A DNA stretch of 64,000 nucleotides from Pseudomonas gingeri (GCF_013385425.1 NZ_JACAQA010000027.1:1-64000), one strand, 5' to 3'; positions 44,310 to 53,189 are shown, numbered from the stretch's first letter. The notes: generated by a model from the letters alone, not told the origin. Translations and numbers: made by a program.

Positions 44310-45743
44310 TTAGAGGCCGCCCATCAACAGGTATTTGATTTCCAGGTAGTCGTCCAGACCGTAATGCGAACCTTCACGTCCCAGGCCCGATTCCTTGATG
44401 CCGCCAAAGGGCGCCACTTCGGTGGAGATGATCCCTTCGTTGATCCCCACCATCCCGGCTTCCAGGCCTTCGGCCATGCGCCAGACGCGGCCGATATCGC
44501 GGCTGTAGAAATACGCCGAGAGACCGAATGGCGTGTCATTGGCCCGACGCAACACCTCGGCCTCGTCCTTGAAGCGAAAGCACGCCGCCACCGGACCGAA
44601 GGTCTCTTCCTGGGCGATCAGCATGCCGTCGCCGACTTCGGTAAGGATGGTCGGTTCGAAAAAAGTCCCGCCGAGGGAATGGCGACGACCGCCGCACATC
44701 AGCTTGGCACCCTTCTCCAATGCATCGCCGACATGTTGCTCGACCTTGCTCAAAGCCGCGCTGTTGATCAACGGCCCCTGCTCGGTTTCGCCGTCCAGCG
44801 CATTGCCGACCCGCAGCGCCTTGACCGCCTCCGCCAGCTTGGTGGTAAAGGCCTCGTACACGCCATCCTGGATGAAGAAGCGGTTCACGCAGACACAGGT
44901 CTGCCCGGTGTTGCGGAACTTCGAAGCCATCGCGCCCTTCACCGCCGCGTCCAGGTCGGCGTCATCGAACACGATAAACGGAGCGTTACCACCCAGCTCC
45001 AGCGAGACCTTTTTCAAGGTGTCGGCAGCCTGGCGCATCAGCAGCTTGCCGGTGCGGGTCGAACCGGTGAAGGACAGCTTGCGCACCACCGATGAGGCTT
45101 GCAGCGCGCCGCCGATGGCCACCGCATCGCCGGACACAATATTGAACACACCGGCCGGAATCCCCGCCTGCTCCGCTAGTACCGCCAGGGCAAAAGCCGA
45201 CAATGGTGTTTCTTCCGAAGGCTTGAGGATCATTGTGCAACCGGCGGCCAGGGCCGGGCCGACCTTGCGGGTGACCATCGCCAGCGGGAAGTTCCACGGA
45301 GTGATCGCCGCGACCACACCGATGGCTTCCTTGGTGACGATGATCCGCGCATCGGCCTTGTGGCTCGGGATTACATCGCCATAGGCACGCTTGGCCTCTT
45401 CACCGAACCACTCGAGGAAACTGGCGGCATAGACCACCTCGCCCATGGCTTCGGCCAACGGTTTGCCCTGCTCGCGGCTGAGCAAGGTGGCGAGCTCACG
45501 CTGGTTGCTCAGCATCAGTTCGCTCCAACGTTTGAGGCGCACGCTGCGATCCTTGGCGGTCAGCTTGCGCCAGGCCGGCAAGGCGCGCTCGGCGGCGGCA
45601 ATGGCCAGGACGGTTTCTTCAGCGCCGGCGCGTTGGACATCAACGATCAACTCACCATTGGCCGGGTTCAGCACCGGGTAAGTCGGCCCGCCGCTGGACC
45701 ATTGGCCGTCGATGTAGTTACCGGTACGAATCAACTCGCTCAT
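44310..45743 (-). CDS. Succinate-semialdehyde dehydrogenase-type ALDH
   Basis: A 477-residue ALDH close to GabD in pattern: ITPWNFPLAMVTRK, base E249 in LELGGNAP, nucleophile C283 in GQTCVCVNR. It should oxidise a short semialdehyde with NAD(P). It overlaps the aldo-keto reductase gene by four nt (ATGA), last in the fae-like/AKR/ALDH operon. Being in that operon rather than beside gabT suggests a dedicated pathway. The exact aldehyde is unknown. Confidence 0.88.
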   Translation of the reverse strand: MSELIRTGNYIDGQWSSGGPTYPVLNPANGELIVDVQRAGAEETVLAIAAAERALPAWRKLTAKDRSVRLKRWSELMLSNQRELATLLSREQGKPLAEAMGEVVYAASFLEWFGEEAKRAYGDVIPSHKADARIIVTKEAIGVVAAITPWNFPLAMVTRKVGPALAAGCTMILKPSEETPLSAFALAVLAEQAGIPAGVFNIVSGDAVAIGGALQASSVVRKLSFTGSTRTGKLLMRQAADTLKKVSLELGGNAPFIVFDDADLDAAVKGAMASKFRNTGQTCVCVNRFFIQDGVYEAFTTKLAEAVKALRVGNALDGETEQGPLINSAALSKVEQHVGDALEKGAKLMCGGRRHSLGGTFFEPTILTEVGDGMLIAQEETFGPVAACFRFKDEAEVLRRANDTPFGLSAYFYSRDIGRVWRMAEGLEAGMVGINEGIISTEVAPFGGIKESGLGREGSHYGLDDYLEIKYLLMGGL

Positions 45744-46774
45744 GCCACGGCCTCGGTCAAGGTGAAAGCTGCCTCGGCCGGACGGGCCGAGCGCAGGATA
45801 CGTTTGCCGGCGGTGTAATCGTTGATCACATCACACGGGGTGTAGTTGCGTTCCAGCTCGTACAGCTCGTCGGCGTCGAGGCGGGTCTCCAGGGCCGCCA
45901 GGGCACTGTCGAACTGTTCGGTGGTGTCGGCGCCCACCAGCATGCAATCCACGCCCGGGTGATTGACCACCCAGGCCTGGGCGATCTGCGCATTGGAGAC
46001 ACCGCGACGGCGGGCGACACGCTGCACCGAATGGGCGATTTCGAAAGACGCTTCATCGCTGTACATCTGTTGGGTGAAGAAGTCGGTCTGGTTGCGGGTC
46101 GACTGCACGTCGCCGGTCAACAGGCCACGGGCCAGCGGGCTGAACACCGAGACCCCGAGGCCCTGGTCACGGCAGAACGGCAGCATCTCGCGCTCTTCTT
46201 CGCGGTAGGCGCAGTTCAGTTGCAGCTGCATATTGATCGGCTTGACCCAGCCATTACGCTCACAAGCCATGAGGATCTTCGCCAACTGCCCGGTGAGCAT
46301 GGTCGAGACGCCGATATAACGAGCCTTGCCGGAACGCACGATGTCGTTCATGGCGCTCATGGTTTCCTCGACCGGCGTGTTCACGTCGAAGTAATGCAGC
46401 ATGAAGACATCGACGTAGTCCATATCCAGGCGTTTCAGGGACGCGTCGATGCTGTCCATGATGTGCTTGCGCGAATGGCCGCTGGCGTTGATCCCGCTAC
46501 GGGTGCCGTAGCCGACCTTGGTGGTCACCACAATGTCTTCGCGACGGGTCAGGCGCTTGAGAATGCGCCCCACCACTTCCTCGCCGACGCCGGCGGAATA
46601 GAAGTCCGCCAGGTCGATGAAGTTCACCCCGTTGTCCAGCGCGTGCTTGACGATCGGTTCGCTTTTCTTCTCATCGAAGATCCACGGCTTCCAATCCGGC
46701 GTACCCATGTTCATGGTACCGAGGCACAGCTTGGAAACCTGCAGGCCGGAATTGCCCAGACGAATGTATTGCAT
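45740..46774 (-). CDS. Aldo-keto reductase
   Basis: A 344-residue AKR barrel. The tetrad can be seen as D and Y in FIDLADFYS, K in TTKVGYG and H in MLHYFD, and the NADPH loop near FSPLARGLLTG. It reduces aldehydes or ketones, or oxidises the alcohol. ATG 46774 has GAGG eight nt upstream. It lies between the Fae-like and ALDH genes (10-nt gap and 4-nt overlap). Confidence 0.88.
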   Translation of the reverse strand: MQYIRLGNSGLQVSKLCLGTMNMGTPDWKPWIFDEKKSEPIVKHALDNGVNFIDLADFYSAGVGEEVVGRILKRLTRREDIVVTTKVGYGTRSGINASGHSRKHIMDSIDASLKRLDMDYVDVFMLHYFDVNTPVEETMSAMNDIVRSGKARYIGVSTMLTGQLAKILMACERNGWVKPINMQLQLNCAYREEEREMLPFCRDQGLGVSVFSPLARGLLTGDVQSTRNQTDFFTQQMYSDEASFEIAHSVQRVARRRGVSNAQIAQAWVVNHPGVDCMLVGADTTEQFDSALAALETRLDADELYELERNYTPCDVINDYTAGKRILRSARPAEAAFTLTEAVA

Positions 46775-46784
46775 GGCGCGGACC

Positions 46785-47297
46785 TCAGGCTTTCGGGGTG
46801 TAGAAAGGGTTGGCGATGTGGTTGACCACATCGGCGAGCTGGGCACGTACCGGCAGGCCGGTCAGGGCGGCGCGGATTGCGGTGCGGCAGGCGTTGTAGT
46901 TGTTCAGGTAGACCGCATCGAGGTCATCGCAGGAAGGGTTGACCCAGTTGGCGGTGACGATGGCCCACTCGTCCTCGGCCTCGGCCGGCAGGGTGCCGTC
47001 GAGCAAGGCTTCGAGCACGGCCTTGGCGATCCCGGCCTGGGACGCGCCCCAGGTGGCATTGCCGTGGAAGTCGCTGCCGATGGCGGCCTTGTTGACATAG
47101 AGGGTCATCGGCTTGACCGGGATATTCGGCTGGGCGATCACCATAAATGGGCAATGGCCCTGGCTCGGCGACGCCAGGCTGTTGGCAAAGGCCTGGCCGG
47201 CCGGACCGTTGCGCGGGCCGATGAGGATATTGATATGGGCGGCGTTCACGCCGGGGCCTTCGAAACCTTCGCCGATGTACAGGTCTTGTTCTTTCAT
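46785..47297 (-). CDS. Formaldehyde-activating enzyme (Fae) family protein
   Basis: A 170-residue protein of the Fae fold. Conserved features are AAHINILIG with H21 at the catalytic-histidine position, GPAGQAFANSLASPSQGH, and the P-N-KP strand motif. Canonical Fae condenses formaldehyde with tetrahydromethanopterin in methylotrophs. Pseudomonas does not make this cofactor as far as known, so a different carbonyl adduct or cofactor is likely. It is the first gene in the operon with an AKR and ALDH. Confidence 0.85.
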   Translation of the reverse strand: MKEQDLYIGEGFEGPGVNAAHINILIGPRNGPAGQAFANSLASPSQGHCPFMVIAQPNIPVKPMTLYVNKAAIGSDFHGNATWGASQAGIAKAVLEALLDGTLPAEAEDEWAIVTANWVNPSCDDLDAVYLNNYNACRTAIRAALTGLPVRAQLADVVNHIANPFYTPKA

Positions 47298-47633
47298 GGG
47301 TTTTTATCTCGCGGACGCAGGGAATTGAGGGTGATCAGAAACGCGCACGCACCCTGGGGCACGAACGGTCAAAGTCGGGAAACGCAGAGCGCAGCAGAAA
47401 GCTGGCGGGGACACGGCAGTGGGGCTGGGTCATGGTGCAAACGCTCTTTGTTTTTATGAGTGAGCTGGTGTTTGCGCTTTTTTATCACTGGGGCTGGAGG
47501 GGGCTGTAACCATTAAAAGTCATGGGGGCATGAGGTTTAGTCATGGCCCCGATCATGGACGAACACACGCCATGGCCGGGGTCATCCCCAGCCACGGGCA
47601 TAGGCCGACAAGAAGGCACTGCCAGATCCACTG
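47298..47633. other. Promoter region of the Fae-AKR-ALDH operon
   Basis: These 336 nt contain no gene. The notable content is an inverted repeat at 47524-47550 and AT-rich runs (TTTTTTATC near 47480) likely to hold the promoter of the minus-strand operon. Confidence 0.5.
47524..47550 (-). promoter_or_regulatory. Inverted repeat upstream of the Fae-AKR-ALDH operon
   Basis: GGGGGCATGA (47524-47533) and TCATGGCCCC (47541-47550) form a 10-bp repeat with one mismatch and 7-nt spacing. It is about 230 nt upstream of the operon start; it could be an operator. Confidence 0.4.
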
Positions 47634-48089
47634 TCAGCGATAAGCAGAAAACTTGATCTGTATGGCTCCCGACGCGTCAAGGCCTCGCAGGCTCACCTGG
47701 CGGCTGTACATGCGCGTCGTAACAATCGCGAAATCGATCTGAAGATCATGATTGGACGCCCATTGCACTTTGGGCGATATCTCATGATCAGAAAACGTAT
47801 CGCATTCGGAGGAGTAAACTTCGTAGTCAGGTTTTTTAACAACCTCGGCGACATCCAGCAAATTATCGAAAACAAAGAGACTGTCCCAACAAAATGGCGC
47901 CAGAGCCCCCCCTCCCGTATGCCAGACATGGGCAACGCTGTACCGCCCGTTAGGAGAAGGATAAATCTGGATGGACGTATCATCGCCAGAGTCGCCGCCA
48001 AAGGGTATCAAGGCCATGAAACCGTACTTCAAGACCGCAATGAATCCGATAGCCATCAATATGAATTTCAACCAGCCAATAACCCGCAC
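47634..48089 (-). CDS. Hypothetical membrane-anchored protein
   Basis: A 151-residue protein with an N-terminal hydrophobic helix (residues 5-30, FILMAIGFIAVLKYG) and a soluble remainder. It starts with GTG at 48089, with AAGGAG upstream at good spacing. No known family is recognised; pattern SPNGRYSVAHVWH may mark a small beta-domain. It is a single gene with more AT than its neighbours. Function is unknown. Confidence 0.65.
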   Translation of the reverse strand: MRVIGWLKFILMAIGFIAVLKYGFMALIPFGGDSGDDTSIQIYPSPNGRYSVAHVWHTGGGALAPFCWDSLFVFDNLLDVAEVVKKPDYEVYSSECDTFSDHEISPKVQWASNHDLQIDFAIVTTRMYSRQVSLRGLDASGAIQIKFSAYR

Positions 48090-48238
48090 CCTGCTCTCCT
48101 TGTCATGGATAAATCAAATTCTGCCGGGTTTGGTCATGCCGCGACCAAGCTGCGCCCATTCGGGCCAACCCCCTCCCTGAGCACTCACGCCCCCACAATT
48201 CACTGATATCCGCCGACACCGACAGACAAACTCCAGGC

Positions 48239-48306
48239 AAAAAAAAGCCCAAGCGGCTGATGGACGCTTGGGGCTTAAAAATGCATAAACCGTGGTAGGT
48301 GAACGC
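48239..48306 (-). ncRNA. Candidate small RNA, about 68 nt
   Basis: On the minus strand, a sigma-70-like promoter (-35 TTGTTA at 48342-48337, 18-nt spacer, -10 TAATAT at 48318-48313) is followed by about 40 nt and an intrinsic terminator: an 11-12 bp stem (48245-48255 with 48265-48276, one bulge) and eight U residues. No gene on that strand ends nearby, so the terminator must serve a short transcript. The start near 48306 is inferred. Confidence 0.6.
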
Positions 48307-48312
48307 AGGGCA

Positions 48313-48342
48313 ATATTAACCCACTGCGACAATCTGTAACAA
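48313..48342 (-). promoter_or_regulatory. Sigma-70-like promoter of the candidate sRNA
   Basis: -35 TTGTTA and -10 TAATAT on the minus strand with an 18-bp spacer. Confidence 0.55.
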
Positions 48343-48547
48343 GATGTTTTTCAGCTTCCTATTGACATAACCCCTTCAATAACCACATGTTTTTAATGGT
48401 TTGAGATGAACCATAATGGAGCACAAACAGTGGTTTTTTATTCCTGAAAGAAGCGGTTGGATGCTTTGATATCACCAACAACAGTATTTGCTTCGCCAAC
48501 CGGAGGCGGTGACAATTGCCGTTCCATTTTCTTTCGAGGTTTGCAAC

Positions 48548-48895
48548 ATGCGTAAAGCACTTACCGTCCTGGCCCTCAGCGCCCTGTTTGCCCAAGGCGC
48601 CATGGCGGCGGGCGGCACACAGGCCGCGGTCGGCGGTGGTCTGGGCGGCGCCCTGGGCAACGTATTGGGCCAGAAGATGGGCGGCAGCACCGGCGCAGCA
48701 GTCGGCGCGGGCCTGGGCGGCGCGGCCGGTGGTGCCGTAGCAGCCAAGAAAGGCAAGAAAACCAAGGCAGCCATTGGCGGCGGCCTCGGTGCAGCCGGTG
48801 GTTCGCTGCTGGGCAACCAGTTGGGCGGCAAGACCGGAGCGGCCATCGGTGCCGGCCTGGGTGGTGCAGCCGGTGGCGCCCTGGGCGGCAAGTAA
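48548..48895 (+). CDS. Glycine-zipper protein with tandem duplication
   Basis: A 115-residue protein. A Sec signal ends near GAMAAG (residue 21). The mature part is two near-identical units of about 42 residues (about 26-68 and 74-115), each with GGGLGxA, LGG and GAGLGGAAGGA glycine zippers, joined by a lysine-rich link (KKGKKTK). Glycine zippers insert in or span membranes. ATG 48548 has GAGG ten nt upstream. Function is unknown. Confidence 0.83.
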   Translation: MRKALTVLALSALFAQGAMAAGGTQAAVGGGLGGALGNVLGQKMGGSTGAAVGAGLGGAAGGAVAAKKGKKTKAAIGGGLGAAGGSLLGNQLGGKTGAAIGAGLGGAAGGALGGK

Positions 48896-48906
48896 CACAC
48901 GGTCAT

Positions 48907-48994
48907 TGTAGGAGCCGGCTTGCCGGCGATAGCGGTTTACCAAACGACAAAAATGTCGGCTGCCAGATCGCATCGCCAGCAAGCTGCTCCTACA
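48907..48994. repeat. REP pair, GCCGGCTTG class, imperfect
   Basis: Arms at 48907-48930 and 48972-48994; the right arm lacks two bases (GCTGCTCC in place of GCCGGCTCC). It lies between the zipper gene and the convergent porin gene. Confidence 0.82.
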
Positions 48995-49022
48995 AGGTTC
49001 GCGGCGTTTTCAGGAGCGCCGC

Positions 49023-50297
49023 CTACCACAAGGCCTTGGTATAAGTGAGCAATATCCGGGTCTCGTCCGCGTCCCGGCTGAACGACGAGCGGTACGTCGC
49101 ATTGCGCAAACGCAACGCCAGGTTCTTGAACGCCCCACTCTGGATCATGTAACGCACCTCCGTGTTACGCTCCCACTCCTGCCCCCTGCCTGAAACACCC
49201 GGCACTTGTGCATGGTCGCCAGAAATATAGCGGCTCATGAAGGTCAACCCGGGAATGCCCATCGACTCGAAGTCGTAATCGTAACGCGCTTGCCAGGATC
49301 GCTCCTTCGCCTCGGCAAAATCGCCGATCTGGGCAAAGTTCACCAGGTACGCGTCACTGCCCTCTATATAAGGAAAGGCGCTGGCCCCTGACATGCGCTG
49401 GTAACCCAGGCTGACCTTGTGCCCACCCTGTCCGTAGCCGAACAGACCATTGAGCGCCTGGTTGTCGATTTTTCCTCCCCGGGCAGCGCCTTGGTCCTCA
49501 CTCGCAAAAAATCGCAGATCGGCGTTCAACGTACCGGAGGCCAGGGGTCGGCTGGCAATCAGCCCGAGAAAATGCTGCCGGTAGACATCGCTCAACCCGG
49601 CGTAGTGATAGCTGAACTTGAGATCATCACCCTGCTTGCGATCAAAGCCTGCAAGGTCCAACTGGCCGCCCGGGGCGTTACGAGTAAATCGGTTGTTCTT
49701 GTTGTTCAGGGCAATGTCTTCATAACTCGTATCATTGCGCGCCTTCACTTTGTCCAACTGGCCCGCGGTCATCACCAGATCAGGAAACTCCCGGGAAGTC
49801 AGCATCAAGCCCTCGAACGACTGCGGCAGAATCATGCCATCGTTAGGTCGTAGCGTAGGCAACGAAGGGATCAGCGCCCCGGCCTTCAACTCGGTCGCGG
49901 AAATTTTCAGCTTGGCCGTCAGCCCCAGCTTGCCGTACTGCGCCGCAGCACGTCCATCAGAGCGGACCGGCAGAAGGCCACTCCCCGCCCGCTCGGGACT
50001 GGAGTCCAGGCGGATGCCCAGCATACCCAGCGCGTCCACACCGAAACCCACCACTCCCGGGGTGTAGCCCGACTCCAGTTTCAGCATCAGGCCTTGCGCC
50101 CATTCATCCCGCCTGGATTGCAGGCTGGAGGGTCCATCACGGAAGTCGCGATTGAAATACACATTGCGCGTTTCGAAAAAGGCATGGGAGTCGCCGAAGA
50201 AATCCGCTCGGGCCCAGGCACTGAACCCCGTCAGGGCCACAGCTCCAGCCAGGACCGGCAGGCCCTTGGCGCTTGCGACATGGATGAAGACGCTCAC
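49023..50297 (-). CDS. OprD-family outer-membrane porin
   Basis: A 424-residue porin of the OprD family, which takes up amino acids, aromatic acids or similar solutes. Signs are FFGDSHAFFETRNVYFNRDFR near the start of the mature chain (residues about 33-53, cited by ends), RNATYRSSFSRDADETR near the end and a final strand ending KALW. It starts at GTG 50297, eight nt after AGGAG, and overlaps the DMT gene by four nt. Confidence 0.9.
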   Translation of the reverse strand: MSVFIHVASAKGLPVLAGAVALTGFSAWARADFFGDSHAFFETRNVYFNRDFRDGPSSLQSRRDEWAQGLMLKLESGYTPGVVGFGVDALGMLGIRLDSSPERAGSGLLPVRSDGRAAAQYGKLGLTAKLKISATELKAGALIPSLPTLRPNDGMILPQSFEGLMLTSREFPDLVMTAGQLDKVKARNDTSYEDIALNNKNNRFTRNAPGGQLDLAGFDRKQGDDLKFSYHYAGLSDVYRQHFLGLIASRPLASGTLNADLRFFASEDQGAARGGKIDNQALNGLFGYGQGGHKVSLGYQRMSGASAFPYIEGSDAYLVNFAQIGDFAEAKERSWQARYDYDFESMGIPGLTFMSRYISGDHAQVPGVSGRGQEWERNTEVRYMIQSGAFKNLALRLRNATYRSSFSRDADETRILLTYTKALW

Positions 50298-50764
50298 GAC
50301 AGCAGCTCCTTCAAACGGTCGCCGAAGAGCGTCAGGGCAACCCCAAGCAAAACCACGCTGGCACCGACGATTTTCAAGGTCGCGGCGGGCCGCACCACAC
50401 TGCCGAGCCAGCCGAAATGGTCAATCGCCACCGAGGACAGCAACTGGCCGGCGATCACCAGGACCAGCAGGTTAGCCAAACCGATGCGCGGCGCCAGCCA
50501 GACCGTGCAGAAAATCGCCCCGGCACCGAGCACCCCGCCCACCAATCGCCAGCCCGGCTGGCTCGGAATCACATTGAGGGAATCGCCCAGGCCACCGCGA
50601 AAGAAGGCAAGGACACCCAGCACCAACATGCCGGTGAAGAAGGAATAGAACGCGGCCGCCAGGGTATTGCCTGTCATGGCCCCAGCCAGTTGGCTGTTGA
50701 CCGCCGCTTGCAGCGCTATCGCGATGCCCGCCAGAAAGGCCAGCGCAAAGGAAATCAGGAACAT
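50294..50764 (-). CDS. DMT-superfamily transporter, DUF606 (YdcZ) type
   Basis: A 156-residue membrane protein with five hydrophobic segments, matching the small DUF606 group of the drug/metabolite superfamily. The start MFLISFALAFLAGIAIALQ is typical. ATG 50764 has AGAGGTGG six nt upstream; GTG 50773 would lie on that site. It sits between the amidohydrolase and porin genes in one operon. Substrate unknown. Confidence 0.87.
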   Translation of the reverse strand: MFLISFALAFLAGIAIALQAAVNSQLAGAMTGNTLAAAFYSFFTGMLVLGVLAFFRGGLGDSLNVIPSQPGWRLVGGVLGAGAIFCTVWLAPRIGLANLLVLVIAGQLLSSVAIDHFGWLGSVVRPAATLKIVGASVVLLGVALTLFGDRLKELLS

Positions 50765-50778
50765 GACGGCCACCTCTA

Positions 50779-52182
50779 TCAGTGGGAATGCAGGGGCGAA
50801 AAATCTTCCGCAAAAGGATCCGGGGTGTAACCGGCGGCCGCGAACAGGTAGTCACGGGACTCTTCGGTCGCCAGTTCCAGTTGCGGGCGATCCACCCCCA
50901 GCACCACACCACCCTGCTTGCGAATCCGCCCGGCGATGATCACGGTGTCGATATCGCCCCGCTCCGCCGCGTGAACCACCGTGCCCAGCGCGTTGTTGGA
51001 CGGATAGAGGCTGAGGTTGTCGGTGCGAATCATCACGATGTCCGCCTGCTTGCCCGGCGTAAGGCTGCCGATGCGCGAGTCGAGCCCCGCGCACGCCGCA
51101 CCATCGAGGGTCGCGGCCTTGAGCAGTTGTCGGGTGCTGACCAGGTCCGGCGTGGCGGGTTTACCGTGAAAACGTGCACTGTGAGCCGCCGCGCGCTGCA
51201 GATAGAAAGCCACCCGCATTTCACCGAATATGTCGCCGCCATAGGAGCTTTCGTTATCGACGCTCAAGCCCGGGTTCATCCCGTGGTCGACGGCCTTTTG
51301 CCAGGCAAACACACCGTCTTCGAGCCCATAGTGGGCGTCGGAACGCGGGCAGACGTTGACCTTCACTCCGGCCTTGCGCAGGATCGACCAGCCGTGGTCC
51401 GGCAGGCAGGTGCAGTGGTTGAAGATATTGTCCGGACCCAGCAGCCCCTCTTCGTGCAGCGTTTCAAGTTCACTGGCCATACCGGCACCGAAGAACTCGG
51501 TAACGATATTCAGGCCCAGCTCGCGGGCCACCGCCCATTGCTCGCGGTCGATCTGCGACATCATTGCCAGGGTCACCAGCGAGTCGTCACCGTTTGCATA
51601 CTTGCCCTTCAAGCGACGCAGGTCACCGGGCCATTGGGCCGAGTCCCATTCACCGGACAACGGCGCACCCGGCGCGTGCACTGCACGGATGCCGGCGTCC
51701 TGCAGGGCCTCGATGGCCGCATCGGAATGCGCGCCACTACGGGCATTGTGAGAGTTGTCGATGATGGTGGTGATGCCGGCATTGATGCAGCCCAGGGCAG
51801 TCAGCATGTTGCCCACGTACATGTCCTGGGGTCGGTAGTACTTGGCGAAGGAAAAGTGCGTGGCGTTGCAATAGTCTTCCAGGGACGGAGAGTCCGGGTT
51901 GATGCGCCGCAATTGACCTTCCCAGGCATGGCGATGGGTATCGACCATCCCGGGGATGACGATCATGCCCTTGGCGTCAATGATCTCGGCCCCCTCGGCG
52001 CCGAGGCTGACACCGACTTCGACGATCTCGGTGCCACGGATCAAAACGTCAGCCTCGACCAAGTTACCCAGTTGATCATCCAGGGTGACGACCATTCCGC
52101 CCTTGAGTAGCAGCAGGCGATGTTGATCGGGCAAAGGCGCGAGGGCTGAGTTCAGCAGGTCGAAATGAGCAGGGAATGACAT
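50779..52182 (-). CDS. Amidohydrolase (TrzA/AtzA/cytosine deaminase-like)
   Basis: A 467-residue metal-dependent hydrolase. Metal histidines H83 and H85 are in DTHRHAWEG, H256 in FNHCTCLP and D309 in SVDNESS. The third histidine expected near residue 228 is replaced by T228-E229. Family members deaminate or dechlorinate heterocycles. ATG 52182 has AAGGAA upstream. It leads an operon with the DMT transporter and the OprD porin and is divergent from a LysR gene, so the operon looks like uptake and hydrolysis of a heterocycle or amide. Confidence 0.87.
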   Translation of the reverse strand: MSFPAHFDLLNSALAPLPDQHRLLLLKGGMVVTLDDQLGNLVEADVLIRGTEIVEVGVSLGAEGAEIIDAKGMIVIPGMVDTHRHAWEGQLRRINPDSPSLEDYCNATHFSFAKYYRPQDMYVGNMLTALGCINAGITTIIDNSHNARSGAHSDAAIEALQDAGIRAVHAPGAPLSGEWDSAQWPGDLRRLKGKYANGDDSLVTLAMMSQIDREQWAVARELGLNIVTEFFGAGMASELETLHEEGLLGPDNIFNHCTCLPDHGWSILRKAGVKVNVCPRSDAHYGLEDGVFAWQKAVDHGMNPGLSVDNESSYGGDIFGEMRVAFYLQRAAAHSARFHGKPATPDLVSTRQLLKAATLDGAACAGLDSRIGSLTPGKQADIVMIRTDNLSLYPSNNALGTVVHAAERGDIDTVIIAGRIRKQGGVVLGVDRPQLELATEESRDYLFAAAGYTPDPFAEDFSPLHSH

Positions 52183-52295
52183 GACAGTTCCTTCGGTGGC
52201 ACGGGCGGGATCGCCGATTGAGCGCATTGTCCGACCCGCACCTTTTATTTAGAATACGGAACAATCTTCAAACATTATGAAGGAACAAATACATA

Positions 52296-53189
52296 ATGCG
52301 TGATCAGGAATTCGCCAACCTCAAGGCTTTTTTCGCGGTGGCCCAGGCGCGCAATTTTTCCCGGGCGGCCCAGTCGCTCGGCGTCTCGGCATCCGCCCTG
52401 AGCCAGACCATCAAGGGCCTGGAAGAACGCCTGGGGGTGCGTTTGCTGAACCGGACAACCCGCAGCGTGTCGACCACGGAAGCCGGTGCCCGCCTGTTCG
52501 AACGGCTGCGCAGCGTTTTCGCCGACCTGGAGTCGGCGCTGGAGGCACTCAACGAATACCGCGACACCCCCATCGGCACACTGCGCATCAGTGCTCCGCA
52601 GGTGGCGATGCTGCACTTTATCCAGCCGATCCTGCCGTCCTTCCAGGCCGCCTACCCGGACATCCAGCTCGAACTGACCACCGACGACAGCACCACCGAC
52701 ATCGTCGCCCAAGGCCATGATGCGGCCATCCGCCTGGGGGAATTCATCGAGCAGGACATGGTCGCCCTCAGGCTCAGCGAGCCGCTGACCCAGATTGCCG
52801 TGGCCTCGCCCAAATACTTGCAGCAGCGCGGCCGCCCGCAGACACCAGTGGAACTGCTGCAACACAGTTGTGTGAACTGGCGCCGCGCCGGTGAGTCCGG
52901 GCTGTACAAGTGGCGCTTTTTCAACGACGGCACGCCGTTCGAGCTCAGCGTCAAGGGCTCCCTGGTGGTGAGCGATTGTGCCGTCGCGCTGCAATCGGCG
53001 GTCGATGGCCTGGGCATCACCGTGTGGATTCGCGAGTGGCTCAAGGCCGAACTGGACAGCGGCGCGCTGGTGCCGCTGCTGGAGGAATGGTCGACGCCCT
53101 TCCCCAGCTTCTACCTCTACTACCCGAGCAACCGGCAGATGTCTTCGGCGTTGCAAGTGTTTATCGCTGCGTTGCGCCAGCAGCACTGA
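52296..53189 (+). CDS. LysR-family regulator, divergent from the amidohydrolase operon
   Basis: A 297-residue LysR protein with HTH at NFSRAAQSLGVSASALSQTI (residues 20-39) and the DmlR/CrgA-type substrate domain. It is divergent across 113 nt from the amidohydrolase-DMT-OprD operon, which it probably controls. A dyad with TTC and GAA half sites (TTCAAACATTATGAA, near 52268-52282) lies close to its start. Confidence 0.92.
   Translation: MRDQEFANLKAFFAVAQARNFSRAAQSLGVSASALSQTIKGLEERLGVRLLNRTTRSVSTTEAGARLFERLRSVFADLESALEALNEYRDTPIGTLRISAPQVAMLHFIQPILPSFQAAYPDIQLELTTDDSTTDIVAQGHDAAIRLGEFIEQDMVALRLSEPLTQIAVASPKYLQQRGRPQTPVELLQHSCVNWRRAGESGLYKWRFFNDGTPFELSVKGSLVVSDCAVALQSAVDGLGITVWIREWLKAELDSGALVPLLEEWSTPFPSFYLYYPSNRQMSSALQVFIAALRQQH

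Larger units (their letters stand above)
48090..48547. other. Gene-free region with a likely sRNA gene
   Basis: This 458-nt region has no convincing protein gene. It contains a promoter-like sequence and terminator on the minus strand (48239-48342) that would define a small RNA, and to the right (48343-48547) the leader and promoter of the glycine-zipper gene. Confidence 0.6.

Noticed and set aside
48114..48332. Minus-strand 72-codon ORF over the sRNA candidate
   Set aside because: No ribosome site, no family resemblance, and it runs through the intrinsic terminator.
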